Shown one piece after another: positions 33,119 to 46,163 of a stretch of DNA of 64,000 nucleotides. Each line of letters begins with the position of its first letter. Within the stretch, counting starts at the first letter, position 1. Location: the NCBI RefSeq assembly GCF_964204645.1, contig NC_134030.1, positions 1,961,855 through 2,025,854 on the forward strand, in the 5' to 3' direction. Made by a program: the position numbers and the translations under genes. The DNA is from Tubulanus polymorphus (taxonomy: Eukaryota; Nemertea; Palaeonemertea; Tubulaniformes; Tubulanidae). Under the pieces are notes generated by a model that saw nothing but the letters and a program-made list of their open reading frames with translations, did not search any database and was not told where the DNA came from.

Positions 33119-36100
33119 GTCCGATCAGCTGCATCTTGGAAATATTCACCTGGAAGTAAATGATATTTTTGAGGCGTACAATCTTTTCGAGCATCTTATA
33201 AATTTACATGTAAAAGTTAAATCTGTCCTTGTCGTTTACAATTGCAATAATTGTATTATTTGATCAGTGATTGTCAATAAACCCCCGATTGATTAGTATT
33301 AGTAGCGTTAGTTAATCACTATTTAAGACAGTGATCATTAACGTAGATTTCTCTGATACAAGATCAGTTAACGTTGATTTGGCACAAAGACCACAGTGTC
33401 TTTAAAAAGACATTGAGAACCTACTGAACCTACCCGACCTTGTCGTTCGAGGAGTTTGGATTTTTCGTGCAAATAAGGATATACTGCTTTTTGAGGCTGT
33501 TATTTCTAGAGGATGTTTGGCAAAAGGACACATGAGGTTTTTGATAGTTAGGAGCTCTAGTGAGGCTGGTAGCGCCACCTATTGCTCTGTCACTATTGTC
33601 TCTGCGCTCTGAGAGGAATGGATAGTTTTTTAAAGATGGATATGTTTGATTTGCGAGTTCTAGGTGACTGGTAGCGCCACCTATTACTCTTCATCGTCTC
33701 CGCAACTTTACCTGTTGCCCCGGAGAGTATTAGATGGGAGATATTTGGGGTTTGTTAAGAGTTGGGAGCTATAGGAAGGCTGGTAGCGCCACCTATTATT
33801 GCTCAGGCACCATCGTCTCCGCCCACTTACCCGAAACTCTGATCAAAGTTTAATGTATTTTAGGGGAGTTTTTTGAGATCTAAGAGCTATAGGAAGGCTG
33901 GTAGCGCCACCTATTGCTCAAACACCATCATCTCCGCCCACTTACCCGCAGCTCTGATTGTATTTTATAAGGTTTGGGAGCTATAGGAAGGCTGGTAGCG
34001 CCACCTATTATTGCTCAGGCACCATTGTCTCTGCCCACTTACCCGACTCTGATCAAAGTCTAATGTATTTTTAGAGCTATATTTGGGCTGGTAGCGCCAC
34101 CTATTGCTAATGAACCATCATTTCCGCGCACTTACCCAAAAAGCTCTGATTGTATTTCATAAAGTTTTAGTAATTTAGGGGAGTTAGGAGGTAGTGCCAT
34201 CTATTGCTCAGGAATGGTTCCCTCTGCCTCTCGTCAAGTATCAAGTTAAACAGTCAAAATATTCATGCATGACTTTTATAATTAGTGACTCATGGATGAC
34301 ACCAAAGATACAAAACTTGATAGAAAACTTTTACTGGTAATCCCGAATTTTCAAACCAATCGACTAAATGTCAGTAAATCATTAGAAAATATAAACTTGT
34401 CATAAAATGAGAAGCTGAATTGAAAGAGATCTTGAAATGACTCTTTTAAGATTGAGATTTCACTAACAAAGATTGAGATTTCAGTGAGAAAATATTTGAA
34501 ATATTGCAAAGACTTTTGCAGTTGATATTCTATTAACAAAGATTCACTGACTCAATTGATATATCAATATCAAAATACTGATAGAAGTGACACAGAAATT
34601 AGCAACAAACATTCAGAATTTCATATCTGAAGTTTCTCTCGAAGTTCATTATCAGCTTTGAAATGATACAGTGATTTTCCATCAAAAGGAAAAACACAAT
34701 TTAAAGTTTTTCCATCAAAACAAATGATTTTATGCCGTTCTGTCAAAAGGAAAGATACAATTTAAGTCTTTCCATCAAAAATAAAAACATACTTAAGTTT
34801 TTTTCCGTCAAAAGGAAAAGCGCTATCTCAAGTTCTTCCGAGTTTCACAGGAAATTGCCAACAACCAGTATTCAAACAGGTTTCTTTTCAAATCTCATTA
34901 TTGTCTGGTTTTAAGAATTTTCAAACTTAAATCAGCACCAAACAAACATTCATAGAAATTGCTTATAAAATTCAGATAAAAACAGATGACATCAAGATGT
35001 CAATATCATCTTGAGAAAGATTAATTAATCTTCATTTTTGAAATATTACTACATGTAATTTACTATGTCTGGTTACAACAGTTATAATGATTATGCAAAT
35101 GAGAGTGGAGAGAGTACCACAAATGAATCGGGACTTTCATCTAATACGAGCACGCTGAAAATAGAAACATGTGTTAAATTGAATGAGGCAAACCATTATG
35201 TATAAGACATGAATAAGTCTGCGGTGGTCATTGAAATATGACCGGTTAAAACTGACGTTTAGAAATAAAGATTGGTGAAATATTGAATTGTAAATTTGTA
35301 CTCGGAGAAGTCCCAAGACGACACCCTCACCACTCATTATTTCTCACTCAAAACCGGTGTCAGTAATTAATCTCTACACAACCTCAAATTAAAACTATAC
35401 ATCAAAATTACTAATTTTTGGAATAGTGCCACTGAAAGTATTTAAGGACTTCAGTCTAATACGAGTACAAACAAACAAACAAATGAACAGAATATGATGA
35501 AAATCTGAACACAGTAAAATTGAATAAAAGCAAACCATTTATGCAAAACAAAGTTACTACATAAATGAGTTCACAAGTGGTCATTAAATCAGACCTGATT
35601 GAAAATGATAAATTATTGGAATTGTACTCGGAGAAGTCCTGCATTTATTTCCAAAACGGCACTTCAGTTTCTAGTTCCTAATATTCTCATAGACACCGGT
35701 ATCATTGATAAACTTATATTAGGCTAAATTTATATTAGGCTAAATTTGAAGTAAAGTTTCAAAGCGTCAAAGCTTTTACTCGCAATCACTTTTATTTTCA
35801 GTAATTTCTATTTTTGATTGTTTGGTGCAAATTTATCAATCGGAATATTTGAAATGACACCAGACGTTTTGGATAAAACCTGAAGGTTGCGCAATTGATT
35901 TTGAATCATACTACAGTGATTTTCCATCAAAAGGAAAAAACACAATTAAAATTTTTTCCATCAAAAAAATGATTTTATTCCATTCTGTCAAAAGGATGGG
36001 TACAATTTAAGTCTTTCCATCAACAATAAAAACATACTTAAGTTTTTTCCGTCAAAAGGAAAAACGTTATCTTAAGTTCTTCAGAGTTTCACAGGAAATT

Positions 36101-38749
36101 GCAAACAACCAGTTTTCAAGCAGGTTTCTTTACAAATATTTTTCAAAGTTCAGATATCAATTACAAAAAAACTGAATGAAGATTCTATATTTGCATTTGA
36201 ATCACATGAACAAAGTGAGGAACTTCAATTGATTTAATTCAACTTTTAAACTTCACTTCTAAAAGTATTTTAATAAAATCGATATTAAAATATATCGAGA
36301 TTTCATAAGATGATATTTGAAATATTGACATAAATGTGGCACAAAACATTGACTAGAAATCAAGAACTTTTAAAACTAAATGTCAGTAAGACATCTTGAA
36401 ATGACTCTTTTTTAAATTGAGATTCCACTAAGAAAACATTAGAAATGATTGCAAATCTTAGTGCAATTGAGATTTCACTACCAAATATTAAGATTCCAGT
36501 AAGAAAATATATCTAATGATCGCAATTCCTTTGGAGATTGCAAATTTAAGCAAAAGAACTTAACACCCTTATATTGACATTTTGCAGAGACGTTTTTTAA
36601 AGGAAATATGATATAGGAACTTTGATAACATGATTAAAACAGAGCTTGCGGAGATGATCCTAATATACCTCAAGGGACAAGCGTGTTCACCACTGAACCA
36701 ATAGAACTTAAGTCTAATTGGTCAGTGGTTAAACAACGCTTGATTTTCTTTAAAATACAAAATATCATGAGCTAATCCTGTACAGAACTAGCAACGATGA
36801 TACACTTTTCACAGAGCTGACAGAGACTATTTGAACTTTGTTAGCAGGATATGGCCACGTTTTTGTTATAAACTATGACTACTTAAGGTTGTCCAACATT
36901 GAAAAGTAGAATCTCTTATATTGACGTGTTTTAAAGGAACTATGATATCGAAACATTGATAACATGATTAAACCAGAGCTTGCGGAGATGATCTTACTAT
37001 ACATCAATAAGTCAAGGGACAAGACAAGCGTGTTCACCACTGGACCAATAGAATATAAGTCTAATTGGTCAGTGGTTAAACAGCGCGAGATTTTATGAAA
37101 CAAAATATCAACAGCTATATTTATCCTATATTGAGCAGTAAACATCAATAATACACCTTAAACATTACTTAACAGAGATAATCTTATTTTAAGTAAGGCC
37201 ACGAGACGAGCGTGTTCACCACTTGACAAATAGAACTTAAGTCTAATTGACCAGTGGTTAAACAGCGCGAGATTTTATTAAACAAAATATCAACAGCTAT
37301 GTTTTTCCTATATTGAGCAGTAAACATCAATAATACACCTTAAACATTACTTAACAGAGATGATCTTATTTAAAGTAAGGCCACGAGACGAGCGTGTTCA
37401 CCACTGGACAAATAGAACTTTAGTCTAATTGACCAGTGGTTAAACAGCGCGAGATTTTTCTAAAGATACAAAATATCATGAGCTAATCCTGTATAGAACT
37501 AGCAACGATGATACACTTGTATCAGAGCTGACAGAGACGATATTTATATGAACTTTGTTAGCGGGATTTATCGGGGCATTAGACTAGTGATTATACTCAT
37601 TGATATAAGTTTTTGTAACAAACTATGACAACTTTTCCAACATAGGAAAATAGATATCTCCTATAATGAATCAGTTATTTATTCTATTGTAGAGCTTTAC
37701 AAAGACGATCTTTACTGGGAATTTGATATAAGAATAAAAAATGGGGCCACGGAGACAATGATTAGTTAGTACTAGTCCGAGTGAACTAGCGTCCACTGGG
37801 ACTAGTGACTAGATAGCTTATAATAGTAATAGTTATATAAGTACGACTGCTGATATTTCAACTAATATACAGTAAAACACAACTTACAGCGCCATCTATT
37901 TTCAGACGAGGTAAGCGTGCTAACTAGTAAAACGGCTAAAATATACACTTAATAACAGTAATATATCGACTAACATTTAATTATCCTTATATAAAATAGA
38001 TACTAAATCTAAAACACAACTTATTTACAAAATTGTATTTACATTAAATAAAACTAAAGCTAATGATTATTAACTGTATTAAATAACTGATTGACTGAGA
38101 TATAATAATAAAATAGTAATTACGTATTTACATTAATTACATATTTATATTAATTACATATTTACATTAATTACATATGAATATAACATATATTTACACA
38201 TTTATTTATATTGAGTAAAGATGAGATATTCTAAGACGCTATATTGAGTGAAAAATGAAATTCCAACACAGAGCTAACAGAGACCAAGGTTTGAGGGTAT
38301 TTTGTTAGCAAGATTTTGGCCGAAGGTTTTTGTTATGAAGCTAATCTACTAACAAGAGAAAAGTCATTCTAAGATCTTATCCCAAGTTATCTTAAGTTAT
38401 CTTATCCTAAGTAACTATTCTAAACTAGTGCGGTGCAGACACAGAACATCGTTTAACGATTTTGTGTCATTTGGATATTTTTTTTTTTCAGTTAGAGATA
38501 TTAAGCGTTAAAAATCTTAAGTTTTGAGATGAGCTTTTAAAAAGCTTTTCAACACCTCCTTTATGTGTATTTCTACACGTTTTTGGTTTTGTGGACTCTC
38601 AGCACTCCACTCTCTCTCTTTCTTACCCCCCAAAATATAGAATGATAAATCAAACTTAGCTTTTTTGTATTGCGAAGTCACAGTTCCTCTTGGATCCACT
38701 TCGCATCTGCTGGATTCTGCTGGCTTGGAATGATTGGTTCTCATCTGTT
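33119..38749. repeat. large tandem repeat, unit 2 (5.63 kb)
   Basis: Second copy, same order as unit 1. It lacks one ~130-bp GCGCCACCT sub-repeat (present at 27,835-27,965 in unit 1 and in unit 3) and one palindromic sub-repeat. It has small differences of its own, such as CACATGAGGTTT near 33,530 and CCTTGTCGTTCGAGG. Otherwise identity to unit 1 looks well above 90 per cent by eye. Confidence 0.93.
33572..34202 (-). promoter_or_regulatory. array of CTCF-core-like sites, unit 2
   Basis: Exact GCGCCACCT at 33,572, 33,674, 33,786, 33,904, 33,998 and 34,094, and a two-mismatch copy at 34,194. Same orientation and spacing as unit 1. Confidence 0.45.
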
Positions 38750-41700
38750 CGTCCGATCGGCTGCGTCTTGAAATATTCAGCTGAAAGTAAATGATATTTT
38801 TGAGGCGTACAATCTTTTCGAACATCTTATAAATTTACATGTAAAAGTTAAATCCGTCCTTGTCGTATACAATTGCAATAATTGTATTATTTGATCAGTG
38901 ATTGTCAATAAACCCCCAATTGATTAGTATTAGTAGCGTTAGTTAATCACTATTTAAGACAGTGATCATTAACGTAGATTTCTCTGATACAAGATCAGTT
39001 AACGTTGATTTGGTACAAAGACCACAGTGTCTTTAAAAAGACGGATCTGAGAACCTACTGAACCTACCCGACCTCGTCGTTCGAGGAGTTTGGATTTTTC
39101 GTGCAAATAAGGATATACAGCTTTTTGAGGCTGTTATTTCTAGAGGATGTTTGGCAAAAGGACATTTGATAGTTAGGAGCTCTAGCGAGGCTGGTAGCGC
39201 CACCTATTGCTCTGTCACTATTGTCTCTGCGCTCTGAGAGGAATGGATAGTTTTTTAAAGATGGATATGTTTGATTTGCGAGTTCTAGGTGACTGGTAGC
39301 GCCACCTATTACTCTTCATCGTCTCCACAACTTTACCTGTTGCCCCGGAGAGTATTAGATGGGAGATATTTGGGGTTTGTTAAGAGTTGGGAGCTGTAGG
39401 AAGGCTGGTAGCGCCACCTATTATTGCTCAGGCACCATCCTCTTTGCAACTTACCAGAAGCTCTGATTTACATGATTGAATTCACATGATTAAGTGATTT
39501 CAAGGGAATTTTTTAGAGTTGGGAGCTATAGGAAGGCTGGTAGCGCCACCTATTATTGCTCAGGCACTATCGTCTCTGCCCACTTACCCGAAACTCTGAT
39601 CAAAGTTTAGTGTATTTTTAGGGGAGTTTTTTTAGATCTAAGAGCTATAGGAAGGCTGGTAGCGCCACCTATTGCTCAAACACCATCATCTCCGCCCACT
39701 TACTCGCAGCTCTGATTGTATTTTATAAGGTTTAGGAGCTATAGGAAGGCTGGTAGCGCCACCTATTATTGCTCAGGCACCAATGTCTCTGCCCACTTAC
39801 CCGACTCTGATCAAAGATTAATGTATTTTTAGAGCTATATTTGGGCTGGTAGCGCCACCTATTGCTAATAAACCATCATCTCCGCGCACTTACCCAAAAA
39901 GCTCTGATTGTATTTCATAAAGTTTTAGTAATTTAGGGGAGTTAGGGGGTAGTGCCACCTATTGCTCAGGAATGGTTCCTTTTGCCTCTCATCAAGTATC
40001 AAGTTAAACAGTCAAAATATTCATGCATGACTTTTATAACTAGTGACTAATGGATCACACCAAAGCCTTCGATGTGACACAAAACTTGATAGAAAACTTT
40101 TACTGGAAATCCAGAATTTTCAACTTGTCATAAAATGAGAAGCTGAATTGAAAGAGATCTTGAAATGACTCTTTTAAGATTGAGATTTCATTAACAAAGA
40201 TTGAGATTTCAGTGAGAAAATATTTGAAATATTGCAAATAGTTTCTGCAATTGATAATTCTAGTAACAAAGATTCACTGACTCAATTGATATATCAATAT
40301 CAAAATACTGATAGAAGTGACACAGAAATTAGCAACAAACATTTAGAATTTCATATCTGAAGTTTCTCTCAAAGTTCATTATCAGCTTTGAAATGATACA
40401 GTGATTTTCCATCAAAAGGAAAAACACAATTTAAAGTTTTTCCATCAAAAAATGATTTTATGCCGTTCAGTCAAAAGGAAAGATACAATTTAAGTCTTTC
40501 CATCAAAAATAAAAACATACTTAAGTTTTTCTCCGTCAAAAGGAAAAACGTTATCTCAAGTCCTTCCGAGTTTCACAGGAAATTGCAAACAACCAGTATT
40601 CAAACAGGTTTCTTTTCAAATCTCATTATTGTCTGGTTTTAAGAATTTTCAAACTTAAAGCAGCACCAAACAAACATTCATAGAAATTGCTTATAAAATT
40701 CAAATATAAACAGATGACATCTAGATGTCAATATCATCTTGAGAAAAATTAATTAATCTTCATTTTTGAAAAATTACTACATGTCATTTACTATTGCTGA
40801 TTACAACAGTTATAATGATTATGCGAATGAGAGTGGAGAGAGTGCCACAAATGAATCAGGACTTTCATCTAATACGAGCACGCTGAAAATAGAAACATGT
40901 GTTAAATTGAATGAGGCAAACCATTATGTATAAGACATGAATGAGTTCGCAGTGGTCATTGAAATATGACCGGTTAAAACTGACGTTTAGAAATAAAGAT
41001 TGGTGAAATATTGAATTGCAAATTTGTACTCGGAGAAGTCCCAAGACGACACCTCACCACTCATTATTTCTCGCTCTAAACCGGTGTCAGTAATTAAACT
41101 CTACACAACCTCAAATTAAAACTATACATCAAAATTACTAATTTTTGGAATAGTGCCACTGATTGTATTTAAGGACTTCAGTCTAATACGAGTACAAACA
41201 AACAAACAAATGAACAGAATATGATGAAAATCTGAACACAGGAAAATTGAATAAAAGCAAACCATTTATGCAAAACAAAGTTACTACATAAATGAGTTCA
41301 CAAGTGGTCATTAAATCAGACCTGATTGAAAATGATAAATTATTGGAATTGTACTCGGAGAAGTCCTGCATTTATTTCCAAAACGGCACTTCAGTTTCTA
41401 GTTCCTAATCTTTATAGACACCGGTATCATTGATAAACTTATATTAGGCTAAATTTATATTAGACTAAATTGAAGTAAAGTTTCAAAGCGTCAAAGCTTT
41501 TACTCGCAATCACTTTTATTTCTCGTAATTTCTATTTTTGATTGTTTAGTGCAAATTTATCAATCGGAATATTTGAAATGACACCAGACGTTTTGGATAA
41601 AACCTGAAGGTTGCGCAATTGATTTTGAATCATACTACAGTGATTTTCCATCAAAAGGAAAAAACACAATTTAAATCTTTTCCATCAAAAAAATGATTTT

Positions 41701-43876
41701 ATTCCATTCTGTCAAAAGGATAGATACAATTTAAGTCTTTCCATCAAAAATAAAAACATACTTAAGTTTTTTTTCCATCAAAAGGAAAAATGTTATCTTA
41801 GGTTCTTCCGGGTTTCACAGGAAATTGTATGAACAAAGTGAGAAACTTCAATTGATTCAATTCAACTTTTAAACTTCACTTCTAAAAGCATTTTAATAAA
41901 ATCGATATCAAAATTTTGAGATTTCAGTAAGATGATATTTGATTAATTGCAAATTGAGATTTCAGTAACAAAGATGAAACGATCTTTTTTTTTCAGAAAA
42001 TTTCAATGAAATATTGACATAAATGTGACACAAAACATTGACTAGAAATCAAGTACTTTTAAAACTAAATGTCAGTAAGACATCTTGAAATGACTCTTTT
42101 TGAAATTGAGATTCCACTAAGAAAACAATAGAAATGATTGCAAATCTTAGTGCAACTGAGATTTCACTACCAAATATTAAGATTCCAGTAAGAAAACATA
42201 TCTAATGATCGCAATTCCTTTGGAGATTGCAATTTTAAGTAAAAGGTCTTAACTCCCTAATATTGACATTTTTTCAGAGACGTTTTTAAAGGAAATATTA
42301 TATAGGAACTTTGATAACATGATTAAAACAGAGCTTGCGGAGATGATCCTAATATACCTCAAGGGACAAGCGTGCTAACCACTGAACCAATAGAACTTAA
42401 GTCTAATTGACCAGTGGTTAAACAGCGCGAGATTTTATCAAAAATACAAAATATCATGAGCTAATGCTGTTAAGAACTAGCAACGATGATACACTTTTCA
42501 CAGAGCTGACAGAGACTATTTGAACTTTGTTAGCAGGATATGGCCAGGTTTTTGTTATAAACTATGACAACTTAAGGTTGTCCAACATTGAAAAGTAGAA
42601 TCTCTTATATTGACGTGTTTTAAAGGAACTATGATATCGAAACATTGATAACATGATTAAACCAGAGCTTGCGGAGATGATCTTACTATACATCAATAAG
42701 TCAAGGGACAAGATAAGCGTGTTCACCACTGGACCTATAGAATATAAGTCTAATTGGTCAGTGGTTAAACAGCGGGAGATTTTATTAAACAAAATATCAA
42801 CAGCTATATTTATCCTATATTGAGCAGTAAGCATCAATAATACACCTTAAACATTACTTAACAGAGATAATCTTATTTTAAGTAAGGCCACGAGACGAGC
42901 GTGTTCACCACTGGACAAATAGAACTTAAGTCTAATTGACCAGTGGTTAAACAGCGCGAGATTTTTCTAAAAATACAAAATATCATGAGCTAATCCTGTA
43001 TAGAACTAGCAACGATGATACACCTGTATCAGAGCTGACAGAGACGATATTTACATGAACTTTGTTAGCGGGATTTATCGGGGCATTAGACTAGTGATTA
43101 TACTCATTGATATAAGTTTTTGTAACAAACTATGACAACTTTTCCAACATAGGAAAATAGATATCTCCTATACTGAATCAGTTATTTATTCTATTGCAGA
43201 GCTTTACAAAGACGATCTTTACTGGGAATTTGATATAAGAATAAAAAATGGGGCCACGGAGACGATGATTAGTTAGTACTAGTCCGAGTGAACTAGCGTC
43301 CACTGGGACTAGTGACTAGATAGCTTATAATAGTAATAGTTATATAAGTACGACTGCTGATATTTTAAATAATATACAGTAAAACACAACTTACAGCGCC
43401 ATCTATTTTCAGACGAGGTAAGCGTGCTAACTAGTAAAACGGCTAAAATATACGAGTATAATATATGAGTGAAAAATGAAATTCCAACACAGAGCTAACA
43501 GAGACCAAGGTTTGAGGGTATTTTGTTAGCAAGATTTTGGCCGAAGGTTTTTGTTATGAAGCTAATCTACTAGCAAGAGTTATCCCAAGTTATCTTATCC
43601 TAAGTTATCTTATCCTAAGTAACTATTCTAAACTAGTGCGGTGCAGACACAGAACATCGTTTAACGATTTTGTGTCATTTGTATATTTTTTTTTTCAGTT
43701 AGAGATATTAAGCGTTAAAAATCTTAAGTTTTGAGATGAGCTTTTAAAAAGCTTTTCAACACCTCCTTTATGCGTATTTCTACACGTTTTTGGTCTTGTG
43801 GACTCTCGGCACTCCACTCTCTCTCTCTTGCCCCCCAAATAGAGAAGGATAATTCAAACTTAGCTTTTTTGTATTG
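38750..43876. repeat. large tandem repeat, unit 3 (5.13 kb, truncated)
   Basis: Third copy. It shares some variants with unit 1 only (GACGGATCTGAGAACC; the extra GCGCCACCT sub-repeat) and others with unit 2 only (CACTGGGACTAGT; shorter CAAACAAACAAATG). Internal deletions occur near 40,118, 41,827 and 43,452. Similarity stops at GTATTG, 43,876, so the last ~78 bp of the unit is missing. Confidence 0.93.
39197..39960 (-). promoter_or_regulatory. array of CTCF-core-like sites, unit 3
   Basis: Exact GCGCCACCT at 39,197, 39,299, 39,411, 39,543, 39,662, 39,756 and 39,852, and a one-mismatch copy at 39,952. The copy at 28,267 that is mutated in unit 1 is intact here (39,852). Confidence 0.45.
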
Positions 43877-46163
43877 AGATCATCATTCACCGGTAGGTAG
43901 TTACAGTAGTTCATCATCTACTAGTTCAAGTAGCATTTCATTTTCTAGGATTCTAACTTTCTGCGACTGCAAATATAAGAAAATCATGATAAGTTTCTCG
44001 GAGTGAAAATGATTAACGTTAAAATATGAAGCACAGTGAAAAATATCGTTCAAACGCTACAAAGAAAAACATGGATTATTACTAAATGAAAACAGTAATA
44101 TGAAAAATGGCAATTTATGAAGATGATTTTATGAAAAAATTTATTAAAATGTACTCTACAACTCAATGGGATGTTACTGCATGGGTAAAACAATTAACTA
44201 AATTTTGAAATCAAGCTTTCTCACCATAATATAGCGATTTGAAGCGGATGTCCCCATCTAAAATTCAGCCGGCGGCATGGCTTGGAATAGGATTTCATTT
44301 ACCATTTCAGCATTCAGACCGCTCGGAGGTTTAGACAGGAGTGCGGCGATTCTGAGTGAATGGCGCGAAATGCTTTCAAACCTATTGACGCGTTACCGGA
44401 TTAGATCGGGAGACTATTGAGGGACCGAGTTCGGCATTCCTGCAGTGGCCAATCACAGAGAGCATCGTCCTTGAATAGATTCACCGCGAGGTCGAGTTTG
44501 ACTTCACCGCCGCCCGTTCCGCTGGAATAAACACCGGGTCACACACGAGATACCCTTTCATATTCATATTCTTAGCGTAACATTTCGATAGAAGGAATAA
44601 ATCTTAGATATCTCAATTAGAGCTTTTTATAGCAGTTACATTTCGTGGATACGAATTCAAATTTCTCATCGTACGTGTCTCTCGGAGGAGTCCTAATTTA
44701 GTACCGGTATCATCGTTGTTACACTTACATTTATCGTATCTGTAATTCGAATTATCCCTTAAAACAGTATGATAAAACATAGGCTATATATCACCATCGG
44801 TTTTATGGTGACAAGATAAAACCCACTATTTACAAATTAAAAGAAATCTAAAATCGAGAATTTATTTATTGAAACAATCTAAAATATAAGAACACGACGT
44901 TTCGATCTCTAGAGATCCCTAGAGATCTAAAATTCTCGATTTTAGATTTCTTTTGATTTGTAAATAGTGGGTTTTTATCTTATCATCTGTTCACCACGTT
45001 TGAGTGTAGTTATCGTACATTTTGGTGACAATTTTTATACTCGAATCTTCAAACAAACGAATATCAATTTGATATGCGAAATGTGATTTCTTACACTGAC
45101 AATCGTGTGAGCCCGTATCCTATAGCTTAAGATATAAAATTCGATTCAAATTTCGATGCCGCTGTTAAACTTCTTATATTTGCGGTGAAACGCTCCGAAT
45201 CCGCCTGAAACGTTCATCAACTCCTCCTTACAATGTGAACCGTTGTCAAACTTTATTTCTCATTTTATTAAAAAGTCATCTCGAATCTCCTCAACACACG
45301 TAAATAGGACCATGACGTGGAAGTCCAGTAATAACACGAACAGTCAGTAATCAAACCCCCTGCTCCCGTCAGATGTGGCACCAAATCCAAACAAAATCTC
45401 AAAAACAAATAAATAACAGGGTCATTCCATATTCAAAGTCAAAGATGAATAAGAAATTATAAAACTAACTTTATCTATGATAAACCGCCTCATTTTCAAG
45501 TTGTGAAAATGAAAATGAACATTTGTATTTTTTTCAACTGCCACATCATCTTTTGACATCACGCAAACACAAAATCACTGTGGACAATCTGGTGTTCTGA
45601 TGAATATATTTGTCGTGTTTTCGTTGATCAGTAAATAGCGAAAACTTACAAAAAATGGCGCGGCACCTGCGTGGCAATAGATACAACATTCGGGTATCAA
45701 AAACGGCCTCCAAAATAAGGCAATTTGTTTCTATAATTCCCTCGATACACTTGACTCGTAATGAATTCAACGTTTAAAGAAAAAAAATTATTTTCTAATA
45801 ACATCCCTCCGTTATTATCTCAAGTCCATAAAATCCGTAATCCATGATAAAAACGGCCTTAGCCATCAATCATGGATATTTTAAGAAAAACATTATTTCT
45901 AATAAGATTCTCGCCGTTAATGTCTCAAGTCCATAAAATCCTTAATCCAACTTATGTAATAGAAATTGCCTTTAGCCATCAATTATGAACACGTAGACGG
46001 GACATTACGTGGTTTACGCACGTGCCACAAAGCACCGACCTGTTGTGGAAACTAAAGTTCGCATGTTACAATTCATGTTAACGTTTGAAAAGACACTACG
46101 CCGTTTTTTAGAGTCTCCACGACTACAGACATTCCGGAGAGTATCAACTATTCACGATTTATC
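43877..46163. other. intergenic stretch: CCAAT-containing GC-richer patch and tandem duplication
   Basis: No gene found. 44,260-44,560 is richer in GC and CpG than its surroundings and has GGCCAATCACAGAG at 44,449, so it could be an old promoter or first-exon region, but I cannot assign a gene. 45,775-45,990 is a tandem duplication of ~104 bp (CTCAAGTCCATAAAATCC at 45,819 and 45,923; GCCATCAAT repeated). CACGTG (46,019) and ACGTGG (46,007) lie 140-155 bp upstream of the canopy paralogue. Confidence 0.5.
44815..44979. mobile_element. foldback element with ~48-bp inverted arms
   Basis: The left arm (44,815-44,862: GATAAAACCCACTATTTAC through AAAATCGAGAATT) is an almost perfect reverse complement of the right arm (44,930-44,979: AATTCTCGATTTTAG through AGTGGGTTTTTATC). 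The 67-bp loop has AACACGACGTTTCGATCTC and a small GATCTCTAGAGATC palindrome. It could be a MITE or the end of a retroelement; it has no coding capacity. Confidence 0.75.

Noticed and set aside
38517-38825. 102-residue minus-strand frame repeated at 32,885-33,112
   Set aside because: Spans the unit junction, and the third unit lacks half of it. No homology recognised.
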